From contig NZ_JAIXYH010000069.1 in NCBI RefSeq assembly GCF_027490375.1, forward strand, positions 20,328-84,327: 64,000 bases of DNA, written 5' to 3'. The translations under genes and the position numbers were made by a program. The notes beneath the pieces are model-generated. The model saw only the letters and a list, made by a program, of their open reading frames with translations, made no database searches and was not told where the DNA came from. Origin of the DNA: Flavobacterium sp. (lineage in GTDB: Bacteria > Bacteroidota > Bacteroidia > Flavobacteriales > Flavobacteriaceae). Positions 31,823 through 41,486 of the stretch are shown here, piece by piece. The first letter of the stretch is position 1; the number at the start of each line of letters is the position of its first letter.

Positions 31823-34800
31823 TTACGCTAAAACCCATTCGCCGGATTGCAATAACGACTCGGCTTTTTTGTACTTCATGGTTTCGGTTTTCCCACTCAA
31901 AACGTGTTTAATGGTAACCGTATCGTTTCGATTGATTTTCGGCGTTTCCCGAACTATCGTTTCAGTTACTTGTTTGGGTTGGGTTTGAGCTGCTTCACGA
32001 TTTTGAGCTGCCGCCTGATCGCTATTCGGAATTTCATCTTTCGAAGTTTGGTAATTTTCTTTTTGCTTTACTTCGCGAGCTTCCTGTATTTGCGGTGCAT
32101 TCTGCTGCGGTAAATCGCCTTTAAACAAGAACGAAATCACGTCGCGATTCACGCCATTCAACATATTGCTAAACAACTTAAACGCTTCAAATTTGTAAAT
32201 CAACAACGGATCTTTTTGTTCGTGAACGGCCAATTGCACCGATTGCTTCAACTCATCCATTTTACGTAAATGCTTTTTCCAAGCCTCATCGACTATCGCC
32301 AACGTGATGTTCTTTTCGAAATCGGTAATCAGCTGCTTGCCGCGCGATTCGTAAGCTTTCTTTAAATCGGTTACCACGTTGAGCGTTTTCACTCCGTCTG
32401 TAAACGGAACTACAATGCGCTCAAATTTGTTTCCTTCGTTTTCGAAAACGCCCGCAATGATTGGAAATGCTTGCTCGGCGCTGTTTGCTGTTTTCGATTC
32501 GTAAAAATCTAAAACCGACTTATAAACGGTATTCGTTAAATCGTTAGCCGATTGTTTGTTGAAATCCGATTCAATTACGGGCGATTCGATCGAGAAATAA
32601 CGGAACAATTCGAATTCGAAATTCTTGAAATCGCCTGCCGCTTTCGCTTGATCTACCAACAATTCACACGTATCGTAAATCATGTTTGCGATATCTACTT
32701 TCAATCGCTCGCCTTCTAAAGCGTGACGTCGGCGTTTGTAAACCACTTCGCGTTGTGCGTTCATAACGTCGTCGTATTCCAACAAACGTTTACGTACACC
32801 AAAGTTGTTTTCTTCTACTTTTTTCTGAGCGCGTTCAATCGATTTGGTCATCATCGAATGCTGAATTACTTCGCCTTCTTTCAATCCCATACGATCCATG
32901 ATTTTCGCGACACGATCCGAACCAAACAAACGCATCAAGTTATCTTCGAGCGATACGTAAAATTGCGAACTTCCGACATCTCCCTGACGACCTGCACGAC
33001 CGCGCAACTGACGGTCGACACGTCTTGAATCGTGACGTTCGGTACCAATAATCGCTAAACCACCAGCGGCTTTTACCTCTGGAGTTAACTTAATGTCGGT
33101 ACCACGACCAGCCATGTTTGTAGCAATAGTTACCACACCTGGCTTACCCGCTTCTTCCACAATTTGCGCCTCCTGCTTGTGCATTTTCGCGTTCAAAACA
33201 TTGTGATTCACACCACGCATCTTTAACATTCGCGAAAGCAATTCGGAAATTTCCACGGAAGTGGTACCAATAAGTACCGGACGACCCGCTTCGGAAAGTT
33301 TCGTTACATCTTCGATTACGGCATTGAATTTCTCACGCACCGAACGATAAATCAAATCTTCGTGATCGATACGTGCAATCGGACGGTTGGTAGGAATTTC
33401 CACCACATCTAATTTATAGATTTCGAAAAGCTCGCCCGCTTCAGTAACGGCAGTACCTGTCATACCAGCCAGTTTACTGTACATACGGAAGTAGTTTTGC
33501 AAGGTAATGGTTGCAAAAGTTTGCGTAGCTGCTTCGATTTTTACGTTTTCCTTAGCTTCGATCGCTTGGTGTAAACCATCGCTGTAACGACGACCGTCCA
33601 TGATACGACCGGTTTGCTCATCTACAATCAAAATTTTATTGTCGATGATCACATATTCTACATCTTTCTCAAATAAGGTGTAGGCTTTCAGTAACTGCGT
33701 TAAGGTGTGAATACGCTCACTTTTCTGCGCAAATTCGTTGAAAAGCTTTTCTTTAGCTTCAATTTCTGCTTCTTTAGGCAATTTTGCCTGTTCGATTTTC
33801 GCGATTTCTGTTCCCATATCAGGAAGTACAAAGAAATCCGAATCGGTATCGCCAGAAAGTGCTTTGATGCCGCTTTCGGTCAATTCAACCGAATTATTCT
33901 TCTCTTCAATCACAAAATACAAAGCTTCGTCAACTTTGTGCATTTCGCGATTGTTGTCTTGCATGTACTGATTTTCCGTTTTCTGCAAAAGTTGTTTTAC
34001 GCCGTCTTCACTCAAAAACTTAATCAATGCCTTGTTTTTAGGCATGGCACGGTGTGCGCGAAGTAAGTTGAATCCTCCGTCTTTGGTGTTTCCTTCTTTG
34101 ATGAGTTTTTTCGCTTCAGCTAAGAAACCGTTTGAAATTTGTCGTTGTAAGTTAACGAGTTGCTCCACTTTTGGTTTTAGCTCATTAAATTCGTGACGAT
34201 CGCCTTGCGGAACCGGACCGGAAATGATCAAGGGTGTACGTGCATCGTCGATCAATACCGAGTCAACCTCATCGACAATGGCGTAATTGTGTTTGCGTTG
34301 CACGAGTTCGGCAGGTGTGTGCGCCATGTTGTCGCGTAGGTAGTCGAAACCAAATTCGTTGTTCGTTCCGTAGGTGATGTCGGCTTCGTACGCTTTACGT
34401 CTACCGTCGGAGTTCGGTTGGTGGTTATCGATACAATCTACAGTTAGTCCGTGGAATTCAAACAAAGGCGCTTTCCATGAGCTGTCACGCTTGGCTAGGT
34501 AGTCGTTTACGGTTACCAAGTGTACGCCTTTTCCAGGAAGTGCGTTAAGATAGAGCGGCAAGGTTGCCACCAACGTTTTACCTTCACCGGTTTGCATTTC
34601 GGCAACTTTACCTTCGTGCAAAGCAACACCGCCAATGAGCTGTACATCGTAATGAATCATGTCCCAAGTAATTTGTTTACCGGCTGCATTCCACGAATTG
34701 GCGTAAATGGCTTTATCTCCTTCGAGTGTGATATAAGGTTTCACGGCTGCCAACTCGCGATCTTTCGCAGTAGCAGTAACTTCAATCGACGTGTTTTCTT

Positions 34801-35170
34801 TGAATCGGCGTGCGGTTTCTTTCACCACAGCAAAAGCTTCGGGAAGAATGGTAAGCAATACTTTTTCGGTAGCTTCATAGGCTTCTTTCTCGAGACGATC
34901 GATTTCCAGATAGAGCGATTCTTTTTTATCGATATCCGAAACGGCCTCAATTTCTTGGAGCAGTTTAGAAATTTTTTCGTCTTGCGCTTTGCGTCCTTCC
35001 TTTATGGTTTCTTTAAAGGCAGCAGTTTTGGCGCGCAGTTCGTCGTTCGATAAAGCTTGTAAAGCTGGTTCGAATGTCTTTATTTTAGTGATGTAAGGCT
35101 GTATGGCTTTGATATCTTTTTGAGATTTGTCGCCAACGAACGCCTTGAGAATACTACTGATAAGACTCAT
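31823..35170 (-). CDS. secA: Preprotein translocase ATPase SecA
   Basis: 1115 residues. Drives Sec-dependent export through SecYEG. Motifs: MQTGEGKTLVATLPLYLNAL (Walker A), GTNNEFGFDYLRDNM, VDEVDSVLIDDARTPLIISG, VDEQTGRIMDGRRYSDGLHQ, GMTGTAVTEAGE, TNMAGRGTDIKL, RQLRGRAGRQGD. Bacteroidota SecA is longer than the roughly 900-residue E. coli protein owing to insertions in the linker and helical regions, so this length is normal. The C-terminal Cys-rich zinc tail is absent; instead there is a basic KHVLSGKTETMKYKKAESLL end. Confidence 0.98.
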   Translation of the reverse strand: MSLISSILKAFVGDKSQKDIKAIQPYITKIKTFEPALQALSNDELRAKTAAFKETIKEGRKAQDEKISKLLQEIEAVSDIDKKESLYLEIDRLEKEAYEATEKVLLTILPEAFAVVKETARRFKENTSIEVTATAKDRELAAVKPYITLEGDKAIYANSWNAAGKQITWDMIHYDVQLIGGVALHEGKVAEMQTGEGKTLVATLPLYLNALPGKGVHLVTVNDYLAKRDSSWKAPLFEFHGLTVDCIDNHQPNSDGRRKAYEADITYGTNNEFGFDYLRDNMAHTPAELVQRKHNYAIVDEVDSVLIDDARTPLIISGPVPQGDRHEFNELKPKVEQLVNLQRQISNGFLAEAKKLIKEGNTKDGGFNLLRAHRAMPKNKALIKFLSEDGVKQLLQKTENQYMQDNNREMHKVDEALYFVIEEKNNSVELTESGIKALSGDTDSDFFVLPDMGTEIAKIEQAKLPKEAEIEAKEKLFNEFAQKSERIHTLTQLLKAYTLFEKDVEYVIIDNKILIVDEQTGRIMDGRRYSDGLHQAIEAKENVKIEAATQTFATITLQNYFRMYSKLAGMTGTAVTEAGELFEIYKLDVVEIPTNRPIARIDHEDLIYRSVREKFNAVIEDVTKLSEAGRPVLIGTTSVEISELLSRMLKMRGVNHNVLNAKMHKQEAQIVEEAGKPGVVTIATNMAGRGTDIKLTPEVKAAGGLAIIGTERHDSRRVDRQLRGRAGRQGDVGSSQFYVSLEDNLMRLFGSDRVAKIMDRMGLKEGEVIQHSMMTKSIERAQKKVEENNFGVRKRLLEYDDVMNAQREVVYKRRRHALEGERLKVDIANMIYDTCELLVDQAKAAGDFKNFEFELFRYFSIESPVIESDFNKQSANDLTNTVYKSVLDFYESKTANSAEQAFPIIAGVFENEGNKFERIVVPFTDGVKTLNVVTDLKKAYESRGKQLITDFEKNITLAIVDEAWKKHLRKMDELKQSVQLAVHEQKDPLLIYKFEAFKLFSNMLNGVNRDVISFLFKGDLPQQNAPQIQEAREVKQKENYQTSKDEIPNSDQAAAQNREAAQTQPKQVTETIVRETPKINRNDTVTIKHVLSGKTETMKYKKAESLLQSGEWVLA

Positions 35171-35214
35171 ATATTTGATTCTTTAGTTGCTGAAAAATTG
35201 TGTGCAAATTTATG

Positions 35215-35242
35215 CAAAAAAAAAGCCTCTACTTGAGAGACT
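35215..35242 (-). terminator. Rho-independent terminator of the DUF2795 gene
   Basis: On the minus strand AGTCTCT/AGAGGCT (7 bp with one G-U) followed by T9. It lies between the DUF2795 stop (35267) and the secA start (35170). Confidence 0.7.
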
Positions 35243-35266
35243 TTTATGCTTTTGAGTGATTTCTTT

Positions 35267-35488
35267 TTAATACTCATCCTCGTTCCAAAGATAATCTTCG
35301 TCGGTCGGATAGTCAGGCCAAATTTCCTCCATTGATTCGTAGATTTCACCTTCATCTTCGATTGATTGAAGGTTTTCTACGACCTCTAGCGGAGCTCCGG
35401 CACGAATCGCATAGTCAATCAACTCGTCTTTTGTTGCCGGCCATGGAGCATCGCTCAAATAGGAAGCAAGTTCTAACGTCCAGTACAT
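35267..35488 (-). CDS. DUF2795 family protein
   Basis: 73 residues, very acidic. WTLELASYLSDAPWPATKDELIDYAIRAGAP (in parts), then VVENLQSIEDEGEIYESMEEIWPDYP, matches small flavobacterial DUF2795 proteins conserved upstream of secA. Function unknown. Confidence 0.85.
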   Translation of the reverse strand: MYWTLELASYLSDAPWPATKDELIDYAIRAGAPLEVVENLQSIEDEGEIYESMEEIWPDYPTDEDYLWNEDEY

Positions 35489-35620
35489 TTTGTTGTCTAA
35501 TTAGGTTTATGCAAAAATATATTTTTTACTAAAATTTCAAAGTAAAAAACACTTTAATTTCAATTTGATAAGAACATAGTGTTTACGCGCTATTATCGAA
35601 ATAATTTTAAGAAAAAATGA

Positions 35621-36190
35621 TTATTTTCTCGGAATCCACTTCACTTCAACCGCGTTTAGCTCCTTGGTCAACATCCGTGCCAAAACAAAGAGGTAGTCGG
35701 ATAAACGATTTAAATACATGATCGCCATCGGTTCTATCGGCTCTTCATGACCTAAATGTACTGCCAAACGTTCTGCTCTACGACAAACGCAACGTGCAAT
35801 ATGACAAAATGACACCGTTTGATGGCCGCCTGGCAATACAAAATGCGTCATCGGTTCCAGACTATCTTCCATACGGTCGATTTCCTTCTCGAGAAAATCG
35901 ATGTCTGTTTGCAGTAATCCCAAATTCTGTAATCGACGCTCGCCGTTTTTCAAAAATTCTTTATCCTGTGGCGTAGCTAAAATAGCGCCCACCGTAAACA
36001 AACGATCTTGAATTTCGATAAGCGTTTGTTTGTGAATCTCTGAAATATCTTGATCGCGAATTAAACCAATGTACGAATTCAACTCATCAACGGTACCGTA
36101 GCTGTCAATTCGAATGTGGTCTTTTGGAACACGTGTACCGCCAAAAAGCGCTGTAGTTCCGCCATCGCCGGTTTTTGTATATACTTTCAT
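35621..36190 (-). CDS. Cob(I)yrinic acid a,c-diamide adenosyltransferase, PduO type
   Basis: 189 residues from ATG 36190 (MKVYTKTGDGGTTALFGG); an upstream in-frame start would overlap the ABC gene. Transfers adenosyl from ATP to cob(I)alamin to make adenosylcobalamin. PduO-type signatures: TKTGDGGTT (ATP loop), YGTVDELNSYIG, FVLPGG and CRRAERLAVHL with the conserved R-x-x-E-R. It lies 4 nt after the ABC ATPase stop, in the same transcript. Confidence 0.93.
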   Translation of the reverse strand: MKVYTKTGDGGTTALFGGTRVPKDHIRIDSYGTVDELNSYIGLIRDQDISEIHKQTLIEIQDRLFTVGAILATPQDKEFLKNGERRLQNLGLLQTDIDFLEKEIDRMEDSLEPMTHFVLPGGHQTVSFCHIARCVCRRAERLAVHLGHEEPIEPMAIMYLNRLSDYLFVLARMLTKELNAVEVKWIPRK

Positions 36191-36194
36191 CTTA

Positions 36195-36878
36195 TTATTT
36201 CTGATTGTCTGATTCAATTAAACCATCGCGCAAACGAATCACGCGGTGTGCGTAAGCGGCAATGTCTTCTTCATGCGTTACCAAAATTACGGTATTTCCG
36301 TTTTGGTGAATGTCATCGAAAAGCTTCATGATTTCGACACTGGTTTTGGAATCTAAATTTCCAGTTGGTTCGTCGGCTAAGATAATCGACGGCTTGTTCA
36401 CCAAAGCTCGAGCAATGGCTACACGTTGCCTCTGACCACCCGATAACTGGTTGGGTTGGTGATCCATCCGATCGCCGAGATTCACTTGTTCCAACACTTC
36501 TTTGGCTCGAGCGCTGCGTTCGGCTTTTCCGTAACCGGCGTAAATCATCGGAAGCGCTACATTATCCAATGCTGTAGTTCGCGGCAGCAAGTTAAAAGTT
36601 TGAAATACGAAACCAATTTCTTTATTGCGTATCTCCGCTAATTCGTCGTCGCGCATCTTGCTCACGTCTTGTCCGTTCAAAATATACGAACCCGAAGTTG
36701 GCGTATCCAGGCAACCCAATAAGTTCATCAAGGTCGATTTCCCGGAACCCGACGGACCCATTAGTGCCACATATTCACCTTGATTTATCGTTAAATCGAT
36801 TCCTTTTAGAACACGAATCGTTTCCGCGCCCAGCGCAAAATCTCGTTTAATCGACTTGAGTTTAATTAATTCTTTCAA
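36195..36878 (-). CDS. LolD/MacB-type ABC transporter ATP-binding protein
   Basis: 227 residues. Walker [10 protein letters not shown] (about 41-49), Q-loop [21 protein letters not shown], signature [15 protein letters not shown], Walker [13 protein letters not shown], and H-loop VTHEEDIA. These match the LolD/MacB/FtsE group, which powers lipoprotein release or macrolide-type efflux. No permease gene is adjacent. The start is taken as TTG 36878 ([16 protein letters not shown] follows), since no ATG lies nearby in frame. Confidence 0.92.
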   Translation of the reverse strand: MKELIKLKSIKRDFALGAETIRVLKGIDLTINQGEYVALMGPSGSGKSTLMNLLGCLDTPTSGSYILNGQDVSKMRDDELAEIRNKEIGFVFQTFNLLPRTTALDNVALPMIYAGYGKAERSARAKEVLEQVNLGDRMDHQPNQLSGGQRQRVAIARALVNKPSIILADEPTGNLDSKTSVEIMKLFDDIHQNGNTVILVTHEEDIAAYAHRVIRLRDGLIESDNQK

Positions 36879-37018
36879 AATCTCTTTTTAGGGTAAGTAG
36901 CAAAATAGCATGAGTTGTTACAGTTTGTCTGCGTGCTAATTGCGTAACAGTTGTTTCGAATCGCATAAGGCTCGCTGTATCGCAGCAAGATACCTTTACT
37001 AAATAAAATAAACAAGTT

Positions 37019-37693
37019 ATGAAAAAATTTATCGTAGGATTTTTGGCCGTGCTCGCCATCACTTTAGGAAGTTGCAAAAGCAATACCGAAAAAGAGGCTG
37101 AAATAGCCGTTAAAGAATATGAAGATTATGCCGATTCGATCTCGAAATTAAGTTTCGACAACATCAAAACGAACTGGAAAACCATCGAAAACGAATTTGC
37201 TGCCAAAGGAAGTCGCGTTGACAGCACTTTAATTACCCACGAAAATCGCGTTGAAGCTACCGACCGTATCAATGTTGCCAAATCGAAATACAATGAAATT
37301 CTGGCAGAAATCGAAGCCGATTTAGACGAAGCAGCAAACCCAACCGACGGCAATACAAATCGCAGTAAACTGCTTCGCGAAGCGTATTTCAAAAACGCTA
37401 ACGTAGGCGAAAACCTCGATTTCTCTTGGGTAAACAAAGACAATATTTTGAGTGTTTACCAAAATTTTGTTGCTGAATTCGACAGAAATAAAAACACCTA
37501 CAGCCGCGAAGACTTCGACAAAATAAAAATGATGTACGAAGCGCTAGACACCCAAAAAAATCAGGTGGAAAAAGAAGGATTATCTTCGGAAGACAACCGT
37601 AAAATTGCTGCTTTGAAATTTAAATTCGGACCAACTTTCAAGTGGGAACGTATGGGAGCTAAATCCGACGAAAATACCGACGCCAAAGAATAA
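37019..37693 (+). CDS. Hypothetical lipoprotein with helical body
   Basis: 224 residues. Type II signal MKKFIVGFLAVLAITLGSC (lipobox LGSC, Cys 19), then a highly charged, mainly alpha-helical body (KEYEDYADSISKLSFDNI, NVAKSKYNEILAEIEADLDE) with coiled-coil tendency. I recall similar flavobacterial lipoproteins of unknown function (DUF6565-like). Divergent from the ABC/PduO operon; -7-like TACCTTTA about 30 nt upstream. Confidence 0.72.
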   Translation: MKKFIVGFLAVLAITLGSCKSNTEKEAEIAVKEYEDYADSISKLSFDNIKTNWKTIENEFAAKGSRVDSTLITHENRVEATDRINVAKSKYNEILAEIEADLDEAANPTDGNTNRSKLLREAYFKNANVGENLDFSWVNKDNILSVYQNFVAEFDRNKNTYSREDFDKIKMMYEALDTQKNQVEKEGLSSEDNRKIAALKFKFGPTFKWERMGAKSDENTDAKE

Positions 37694-37753
37694 GGTAGTA
37701 CAACCACTACCCTGCTCTCGATTGTAAAATCGGTTTTTGAAAATACAGTTGAC

Positions 37754-38542
37754 TTACATCAACGTATCGAAAAAGAAAGGCGGACGAATAACAAAATCTT
37801 CTTTGTTCGGCCGAGGCTCAAAAAATAAAATTCCCCAACGAAAGGTGTCAACAGACAAGCTTACGTTGGGGTTTTTGCGTACGTATTCCCAGGCGCGTTG
37901 CATGTGGGCGCTGTAGTAAATGTCGTCGAAAATCCAAACCGATTTGTGATGAACGGTCTGCAAGAGCGTATTGAAATACGAAATCGTGGGTTCGTATTGG
38001 TGATTCCCGTCAAAGAAAATTAAATCGAATTTTTGGTCGTTTATCGTGGGGAGAATCGCTTCGAAGGTACCGTTTGTAAACTGAATGCGATCCGAATAAT
38101 CGGCAAGTAAATCTTTCGCTACGGCTTGGGTATTCGCGCAACCTTCGATGGTTTGAATACGCACATTTACTGCTGCCAAAGCTACCGTGGCTTTTCCGAC
38201 AGAAGTTCCGATTTCCAAGGCATTTTCGATGTTAAAATAGCGCGCCAATCGGTACAACAGTTGCTGACGGTAAGGCGTAATTCCAGCAACGGCGGCCATA
38301 TCGCACACTCGTCGCTGTTTCGGATGCATGGTTTTCGATTGTGCGCCGTAATCGGTTACGCGAATAAGTTGTTTGTTGGCAGCTAATTGGCGGTTGGCGT
38401 CGGCTAAGGTTTCGTATGCTTCGTACGGCGCGCGATCGTTCAAACAATTTTCAACAAACTGATACACAAAAGGCGAATGCACGCCATGCCGATTCTTTGA
38501 TCGAAGTAAAAATTGCAGGTACGCTTTGATTTGAAAAATCAT
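37754..38542 (-). CDS. Class I SAM-dependent methyltransferase
   Basis: 262 residues from ATG 38542. Methyltransferase_24-like Rossmann fold: NALEIGTSVGKATVALAA (motif I), IQTIEGCANTQAVAKDL (motif II, acidic E), FDLIFFDGNHQYEPTISYFN (motif IV) and WIFDDIYYSAHMQRAWEYV. The N-terminal RSKNRHGVHSPFVYQFVENC is typical of this Bacteroidota family. Substrate unknown, possibly a small O-methyl acceptor. Monocistronic. Confidence 0.88.
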   Translation of the reverse strand: MIFQIKAYLQFLLRSKNRHGVHSPFVYQFVENCLNDRAPYEAYETLADANRQLAANKQLIRVTDYGAQSKTMHPKQRRVCDMAAVAGITPYRQQLLYRLARYFNIENALEIGTSVGKATVALAAVNVRIQTIEGCANTQAVAKDLLADYSDRIQFTNGTFEAILPTINDQKFDLIFFDGNHQYEPTISYFNTLLQTVHHKSVWIFDDIYYSAHMQRAWEYVRKNPNVSLSVDTFRWGILFFEPRPNKEDFVIRPPFFFDTLM

Positions 38543-38604
38543 GTGGCGAAGGTACGGAAAGACCAAATTAAACGTATTTTAGGATAGTGCATTTTTATTT
38601 GGGC

Positions 38605-38760
38605 GGCAAACCGGCTGTTCGTTTCAAGTTTGCCCAGCCAGCGCAGCTCAAAACACCAAACGGCAAGAACTCTCGTTGTCGCTTTGCCGTTTGGGTTTTC
38701 GCGGCGCTTTCTTAGGCAAAGCTTTCCACTGCCATCCGTGCCGCGGCGTATCGTTAAAAA
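38605..38760. repeat. GC-rich intergenic element, sharing a 3' end with 39534-39582
   Basis: GGGCGGCAAACCGGCTGTTC, an internal inverted pair CCAAACGGCAAG/CTTTGCCGTTTGG, then CTTAGGCAAAGCTTTCCACT and GCCATCCG...CGCGGCGTATCG (38711-38753). The latter part recurs at 39545-39582 on the other side of the T9SS gene with only small differences. Confidence 0.7.
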
Positions 38761-38826
38761 AAAAACGTAAAAAAGTTAGTTTACCATTTTAATAAACCGA
38801 ATACGCAGGCGTAATCAACCATATAT

Positions 38827-39492
38827 TTAGTTTATAATCAACTTTTTCGACGACAGTATCTTATTATTTTCCTTCAATCGTAAAACATAGATGCCTTTCG
38901 ACAAAGACCGAATGTCTATGGCATGTTGTTCATTCGAATGCTGTAACCGCTGTGATTTAACAATTCTGCCTGCAAAATCTACGAATTCAATTACCGCGCT
39001 CTTTGTTATAGCTTTATAGTTGATATTCAAAAAGTCAGATGTGGGATTGGGATAAATTTCAAAAGCATTATTTTGATCGTAACTAACAGTATTCAAATTA
39101 ACTGGGCCAGCAAGCGGAGCTGAAAACATTAGAGTTGCGGTGTCTTGAAAATTGATAAAATCGCAGGACTGGCTATCATAATTGTAGTAATAAACGTTTA
39201 CAACAAGAGTGTAATTCATTATAGAGATATTGTCCATGGAAATGTCAAAACTCTGTGTATCACACCAACCAGCTGGAAAAACTCCCATATTGTAACAAAC
39301 ACTCAAAGTAATTGTATTTCCATTAAAAGTGACGTTGTGTGTATTGAACTCGTAAGAGTAACCATCAAAAGTATCTAAAACAACTTGAATTTGATTTGAA
39401 GATGCTGGAATAACAGTCACATTCGTAATATCTAGAGCGAATACAGAGCTGCTAAAAAGAAAAGATAGAATAGTTAATTTAAATGCTTTCAT
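38827..39492 (-). CDS. T9SS type A sorting domain-containing secreted protein
   Basis: 221 residues. Signal peptide (MKAFKLTILSFLFSSSVFA), an all-beta domain at 20-140 with two Cys-containing loops, then a T9SS C-terminal domain: FEIYPNPTSDFLNIN, VIEFVDFAGRIVKSQRLQ, AIDIRSLSKGIYVLRLKENN, SSKKLIIN. It is exported by Sec, then across the outer membrane by the Por machinery. The cargo domain is not recognised. Confidence 0.85.
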   Translation of the reverse strand: MKAFKLTILSFLFSSSVFALDITNVTVIPASSNQIQVVLDTFDGYSYEFNTHNVTFNGNTITLSVCYNMGVFPAGWCDTQSFDISMDNISIMNYTLVVNVYYYNYDSQSCDFINFQDTATLMFSAPLAGPVNLNTVSYDQNNAFEIYPNPTSDFLNINYKAITKSAVIEFVDFAGRIVKSQRLQHSNEQHAIDIRSLSKGIYVLRLKENNKILSSKKLIIN

Positions 39493-39533
39493 TTTTCTAC
39501 TGTTTTTATTAGTGTTTTTGTTCTATGTAGCAC

Positions 39534-39582
39534 TTCGGTGCTTCCTTAGGCAAAGCTTTCCACTGCCATCCGCGGCGTATCG
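39534..39582. repeat. Short copy of the 38711-38753 repeat
   Basis: TTCGGTGCTTCCTTAGGCAA, then AGCTTTCCACTGCCATCCG and CGGCGTATCG. Same orientation as 38700-38753, about 830 bp away. The pair flanks the T9SS gene at 38827-39492. Confidence 0.75.
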
Positions 39583-39591
39583 TGCAATAAA

Positions 39592-40302
39592 TCAGTTAAC
39601 ATATTCAACCGACTTTAAAACGGTAGTACTCCGTAAGCTTTTAACAATCGCAACACCACAAGTGGCATTGGAAAATAATTCATCGGGCATAATTTTAGCA
39701 TCGAGATTTTTGTTCAACAGAACTAAGTTTTTATAGACATTTTTTACTGTGTTTATTACAAATACCCCTATTGTATCATTTTTATATTCAATTTTAAAAG
39801 AGTGTTCAGCTACGGTGCGGTTGTATGAAACGCGTGGATAATACAAATCATAGGTTCCCTTCTTGTAGTTAATCTCGATCCTATATTTAAAGTTCTCATA
39901 CGAATCCTTAAAAACTTCCTTAAAGATCTCTCTTGTAACTTTATCTCCTCTAACTACCTGAAAAATCGTTTTGTCTTTTACTTTATCGTACTCGCCTATG
40001 TACGTCTGGTTTTCATGATACAAAATACTTTTGAGTTTATTTAAGTGTTCAGCACTTAAACGGGTGAGCGGTAGGTAATATTCGGAACTACCATCTAGCT
40101 TAGGCGATCTGGACCATTTCAGCGTCGGAAAATCTACCTTAAGCAAGGTCGTATCTGCATAAACACGCTGGTTTTCAATCCTATAATTTGATGTAGTCTC
40201 GTAAACAAATTTGATTTTCTTAAAATCGGCTGGCCTTTCTTGTATTTGAGCGTAAGCAACAACGTTAAGAAAGAAGAGTGTAATGGCGAGTTTTAGCTTC
40301 AT
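39592..40302 (-). CDS. Hypothetical secreted protein
   Basis: 236 residues with a signal peptide (MKLKLAITLFFLNVVAYAQ). The mature part is basic and beta-rich (FKKIKFVYETTSNYRIENQR, FKYRIEINYKKGTYDLYYP, HSFKIEYKNDTIGVFVINTV), possibly periplasmic or outer-membrane associated. Two Cys-poor halves, no named family. Leftmost minus-strand gene of the array besides the T9SS gene. Confidence 0.6.
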   Translation of the reverse strand: MKLKLAITLFFLNVVAYAQIQERPADFKKIKFVYETTSNYRIENQRVYADTTLLKVDFPTLKWSRSPKLDGSSEYYLPLTRLSAEHLNKLKSILYHENQTYIGEYDKVKDKTIFQVVRGDKVTREIFKEVFKDSYENFKYRIEINYKKGTYDLYYPRVSYNRTVAEHSFKIEYKNDTIGVFVINTVKNVYKNLVLLNKNLDAKIMPDELFSNATCGVAIVKSLRSTTVLKSVEYVN

Positions 40303-40405
40303 GGGGCTGTGGGAATTTAGATAAGATGCGAATAACCTAGGCTAGTCAATTGAAATGCTTGTATTTAAGCCTTAAAAAGAGTGGTTTGTGGCTCGGCTAA
40401 GCCTG

Positions 40406-40990
40406 TTAGGAGCCGCTTTTGTCTTCAAATAATGATTTGAAAACTTCTGTTTTTCTCTTTTTGAACAAGTCTTCTAAACTGGCCTTTCTTTTATTTGTAA
40501 ATATGATTCTTTTTTTTCGCTCGATTTTATCGTAGGTATATCCGTAAAATTGGCCGTCATTATTTTTCTCAAGATAGTCGAACTGGTATTTCTGATGAAA
40601 AAAAATGTTTCCTTTTGAACTTTTTGAAACGTACAAGAGCACAGTTTCATACTTCGAAAAATTAGGAATTCCGTAATGGTCGTAGGCAACAAAATCAATG
40701 GTATCAATTTTCGGATTATTAAAGACGTTTTTTATTATTACGTATTTGCAACGAGAACCTGAGTCCATTATAATCGACTTTTGGATTATCGTATCACCTG
40801 TTTTTGCATCATAAACTTTTTCACCAAGTTGTTCTGCCTCTGCATCAAAACTAACCACAGCTATTTTTTTTCCAACAAAAGCAAATAAATTCACGTTTTT
40901 ATCTTCGTTATAGAAATCATCGCTTAGCTGCTTTTGGGTTGAACAGCCAAATAATGCAATTAGAGCAATGTAGTAAAAGTAGTTTCGCAT
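40406..40990 (-). CDS. Hypothetical lipoprotein
   Basis: 194 residues. Lipobox in MRNYFYYIALIALFGCSTQK (Cys 16). The body contains KIAVVSFDAEAEQLG, GDTIIQKSIIMDSGSRCKYV, TVLLYVSKSSKGNIFFHQKY and a basic C-terminus (KRKASLEDLFKKRKTEVF). No family recognised. Its TAA stop is embedded in a CCTAAC hexamer, the boundary motif seen at other array genes. Confidence 0.6.
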   Translation of the reverse strand: MRNYFYYIALIALFGCSTQKQLSDDFYNEDKNVNLFAFVGKKIAVVSFDAEAEQLGEKVYDAKTGDTIIQKSIIMDSGSRCKYVIIKNVFNNPKIDTIDFVAYDHYGIPNFSKYETVLLYVSKSSKGNIFFHQKYQFDYLEKNNDGQFYGYTYDKIERKKRIIFTNKRKASLEDLFKKRKTEVFKSLFEDKSGS

Positions 40991-41486
40991 AAATGAAAAA
41001 ATTTAGGATGACAGTCGGCGAGTTTTATATAAAATTATAAAAGCGATAAGTTAATTCTGTTGTTTAAGGATGTTGACGTTACCATTCAGTCTTCGAATTT
41101 TCAAACTTATAAAAATAGTACTTTCTATAAATATACTAATTTATTTCTTTTATCTAAACTATCAAGACTTTGACGAACTGCTGTTTCAAAGCCAAGCAAT
41201 CGGAAATCGATCGGGAAAAATATATTCCAACGCTTATAATTCTTTATCTTTTCAAGTATCTGACTTTCAGTAGACATACAATTACTTATTCGTGTTGAAT
41301 TTGTCACAAATATGCGGTAAAAACGTGACAGAAATTCAATCAAAAAGCAGTGCGTAAATGAAGGGTTAGAAAAGTAGTTAGGTATGGTTTATGTACCTTT
41401 TATTTTGGTGAATTTGGCTAAGATTATTTGAGGTTTAGAACAGAGGCGTGAAAATGACCGCGGTTATTGCTGTTTGCTACATTCTG
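40991..41486. other. Gene-free intergenic region
   Basis: 496 bp, AT-rich. Short open frames exist on both strands but none has family-like sequence. No terminator or strong repeat seen; GTTATTGCTGTTTGC near 41463-41477 could be a degenerate boundary hexamer for the gene ending at 41487. Confidence 0.4.

Noticed and set aside
33707..34066. Plus-strand open frames inside secA
   Set aside because: They are antisense to an unambiguous SecA; Phe/Arg-rich composition is typical of shadow frames.
41125..41343. 72-codon minus-strand frame in the 40991-41486 gap
   Set aside because: Neither composition nor position supports a gene; no recognisable motif.
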